Source of the DNA: Pycnopodia helianthoides
Lineage: Eukaryota > Echinodermata > Asteroidea > Forcipulatida > Asteriidae
Length of the DNA stretch: 64,000 nucleotides
NCBI GenBank assembly: GCA_032158295.1
Contig: CM063251.1
Location: 7,598,253-7,662,252 of the forward strand
Reading direction: 5' to 3'
Shown here: positions 61,061-64,000 of the stretch, in pieces
Layout of the letters: every line of letters starts with the position of its first letter
How positions within the stretch are numbered: the first letter of the stretch is position 1
Position numbers and translations under genes: made by a program
Notes under the pieces: generated by a model
The model's input: the letters and a program-made list of their open reading frames with translations, nothing else
What the model was told of the DNA's origin: nothing
The model's database searches: none

Positions 61061-61415
61061 TTAAAGGCAGGGTGTACCTTTGATGACCATAAAAACCTAC
61101 TTAGTAAAGCGCACTGGAGAGCTGTTGATATTATAAAACATTATTAGAAACGATCTCCTTTGAAGTAATGTAGTTTTAGAGAAAGGTAATTTTTCACCGA
61201 AAAAATTAAAGGCTTCAGGCATGAAGTCTTTCTCGGGCATCTAAAAGCTCACATTTCTATGCAACAAGGGTCTTTTTTATTTCATTATTTTCTTGCAACT
61301 TCGATGACCGATTGAGCCCATTTTTTCACAGGTTTGTTATTTAATCCCTATGTTGGGATACACCAAGTGAGGATACTGGTCTTTGACAACTACCAAAAGT
61401 ATACCCTGCCTTTAA
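61061..61415. mobile_element. TTAA-type MITE, GGCAGGGTATAC family, copy with clean ends
   Basis: TTAAAGGCAGGGTGTACCTT to ACCAAAAGTATACCCTGCC then TTTAA. TTAA is kept at both ends, so this copy defines the family boundary. Confidence 0.93.
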
Positions 61416-64000
61416 CTATACAGTGTACTGTAAACTTTTTCTGTAGGGAAATGTGGTCTTGAAAAGTAGTTTATTGCTTATTTGATGGACATGTAGTCTA
61501 ATTGCATGTAAAATATCAGGAACTTATGAATGGAAGAAGAAGATAAATTGTTTGTAGAAATAACATAAGGTACTTACTTTTAACACAACGTTTTCAAGAA
61601 CAAATCTCTGGCAAAATAAACAAGGTTGTTTTGTTTTGGAAATGTACAATGTACATGAAGATAGTACACTAACATTGGAAACAGTTGGAGAAAAAAGTTA
61701 ATTCAATACTTTTTTGGTTGATGTAAGTTAAATCTTGTGGCCATTTGTGACCTCTATGGGCGTTTTGGTTCATGCCCCTCAGCTGCTAGAGTCTCTAAAA
61801 GGATAAACATAAGAAAATAATAGTACACTGTGTTTTTAAATAAGGTTTGTCAGTACTAAAGTTGGTTTCTTTTAAATACAATGTTTCAAAAGTAGCTTGT
61901 GTGATGTAATAGTTTCATTTAATTCAATGATTATTGTACAACTGATCTCCCCAGCTTAAGTTGGAATATTTCATTACATAATTGAATACTATTAGCAGTA
62001 TAAAACCCATTGGCCACACATCCTTGTGGTCTGTTCAGAGGCAAGTGTGTGTTGGTCATCAAGGCTGCCTTTGTTCATACATGTACTATAGGGTCGAATT
62101 CTTTACCAGTGAGCATTTGGTCCCTTTAATACTTCGAGTTTGAGATTTGGCAACCATTGTAAATTGTACCAATGTAATCAATTAATTGAACACGGAGTTA
62201 TGCCTGATTAGATCTCATGTTGGTCAATATGATCCCGGATGACCATCACAATTGTATTATGAGTACCCACTACAGGTTGTCTTAATTGTATGGCTGTTTT
62301 AATTAGATCTTCACCTGTGCACATAGCACTTCTTTTAATTGAGTTAGCCTGGATCAATATTATTTGTCACATGACAATTACAAATCAGTAGAGTGATAAT
62401 GAAAACCAATTTATGAATCTTGGCCGTTATCATCCCTGGACACTGGACAGCTCCTGTCTGATAAAATCAACCCTCCTTGAAAGAAATCAAAGTGGGACTG
62501 ACTTGTGGCATTTAGTATTCAGAAGAATTGCCACTTTGGTTTCTCTCTTCAAATCAAGTCTGGCATTGCTGTGTCGTAAGCCCATGGGTACCCTGCGTAT
62601 GGCTTTGGTATGGGGTCTAAAAGTCTAGGTCACCAGGTCATCCTGTGGAGGTCATAGGGTCATGGCCAAATGATACAAACAGTCTACAGCTGGGGGTAGA
62701 CAGTTTAGAATAACCACTCTTAGTAGGGTGAGTTCCTGGTTGGGTGAACCCAGGGGAAAGTAATAGAGGATGAAACATTACTCAACTAATATGATACAAG
62801 AGCTTATTATATGTACATGTACATATCCCCAGATGCACATCGCAGGACGGGCAAAATGAATCATATATCACCGGAGCTTTTACGTGTGGCATGTACAGGT
62901 ATTGAAGTGGTGTTTTTAAAAGGAAATTGATGCCTATCGAATCTCAGAAATAAAAGGTCAAATGTGCAGAGGTAGCAGAGGAACTTGTCTTAAAAGTTTC
63001 AATGACGAGGTACGAAGACACTTGGTATTGGATAGGCATTATAAGTTGAGAGAGAAGCCATCTTTGAACAGGCTTTAAATGTGTCATTACTGTCAAGTAT
63101 TTATGTGTCTTTTTACTTTGCAGTGAGGCACGGTATCTGGCTGTACATGTGTATGTGGTTTGAGGGAACGCTGTTGTGTCATTCTGAGCTTGTGTTTGCA
63201 ATTGTACGCTGATGTTCGGTGGATTCTGAAAAATTGTGACTTCATTTACAACCTCATCTTTTTGGACACCAGGTACGTAATTAAATTCTACTTTTCAAAC
63301 ACTTGTGGTTGAGGTGAAGACTTTTTGTTATTGGGAAACTTTGCACAGTGGGGTTTGGACTCGATGATATCCATGGCGACACTGCAGATCTCTGATATTG
63401 CAGATCTCCCTCTGTGTTTCTCTCTCCTAACTTGAATGGAAAAATCTTAATTAGCCGAACCATGTTGCCTGCCAAAATGCAGAGAGTTTACCTAGTTGCG
63501 CCTGGTGCCAGAACAACTGTTTGTCCGAAGAAAAATATTTTATACATGGCTGTCATATTGCGTTTTAATCTAGTTTTGCTGTATAGTCAATGCTTTTCAG
63601 ATCTTATGCAAGCCTGATGCTTAGTTTTTGAAAGGGCCAGGGCACCAAGGCATTTTCTCTGTGGTAAAATGAGGATATTGTAGATTTCTATTGTAGCATT
63701 CAAGGGGCACCGAGGCCAATTTCCTTTGTTGCCTCCATGAAGTATCAGGCCGATTATGGAAATGTATCCTGGTGCACAAAGTTATTTTTTTCCTTTAAAA
63801 AACGTCCAGCAAAACTTTTTCGGGGGGGGGGTACTTATCCAACTTTATTTCAACTGAAATTTCAGAGAAATATTATTCAATTTGTATATCATGTATAATG
63901 TGCTCAACCAATACCATACTACACCTTGAAGAGAAGCATTGACACTTCTATTTGTTCCTGAATTCCCTTTTTATGGTTAAAATCCTCCATCCATTGTTAC
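61416..64000. other. Gene-free stretch to the window end, with a homeodomain-like cluster
   Basis: No exon recognised. Positions 62160-62400 carry several TAATTR/CAATTA cores. GGGCACCGAGGCC-like sequence at 63630-63750 is a fragment of the element type seen at 23811. A G(9) run lies near 63823. Confidence 0.4.

Overview
This window looks like nuclear DNA of a marine invertebrate deuterostome, most likely an echinoderm. The signs are AT-rich sequence, genes split by many GT-AG introns, intronless echinoidin-type C-type lectin genes, tRNA-derived SINEs, and a very high density of short foldback elements. No bacterial operon, CRISPR array or rRNA is visible. The species cannot be fixed from sequence alone.

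Layout. 1-9.3 kb is repeat-dominated: one end of an LTR retroelement running off the left edge (minus strand, 1-726), a 20-bp minisatellite (3.5-3.8 kb), a long hairpin (4.4 kb), a dead LINE 3' end (5.16-5.94 kb) and a mobile element riddled with later insertions (6.35-7.71 kb). 9.3-10.9 kb holds two divergently transcribed secreted C-type lectins, one with a QPD and one with an EPN sugar-specificity motif. 11-15.3 kb is again repeats, including a (CT)63 tract beside a foldback element and a 239-bp near-palindrome.

15.4-45.1 kb is one plus-strand gene, the M18 aspartyl aminopeptidase DNPEP. I could assemble it exon by exon (15 coding exons, 471 codons if one missing base in exon 13 is allowed for). 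Every zinc-ligand and catalytic motif of the family is present. Its first intron contains two large open exons (18267-18854 and 22271-22963). Both carry a related CxxC...Hx5H zinc-finger domain, both have good splice sites, both are exact multiples of three, and both are in phase 0, the same phase as the DNPEP exon 1/exon 2 junction. They could therefore be included as cassettes between residues 4 and 5 of DNPEP without a frame change, giving a zinc-finger/aminopeptidase fusion. This is the most unusual feature of the window and is an inference from splice signals. A tRNA-bearing dimeric repeat with a 12-bp target-site duplication lies between the two cassette exons.

45.8-64 kb has no gene I can support. 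It holds scattered repeats, a slightly CpG-richer stretch at 47.3-50.2 kb, and a 250-bp cluster of homeodomain-like TAATTR cores near 62.2 kb. It may be intergenic, or an intron of a gene whose exons lie outside the window.
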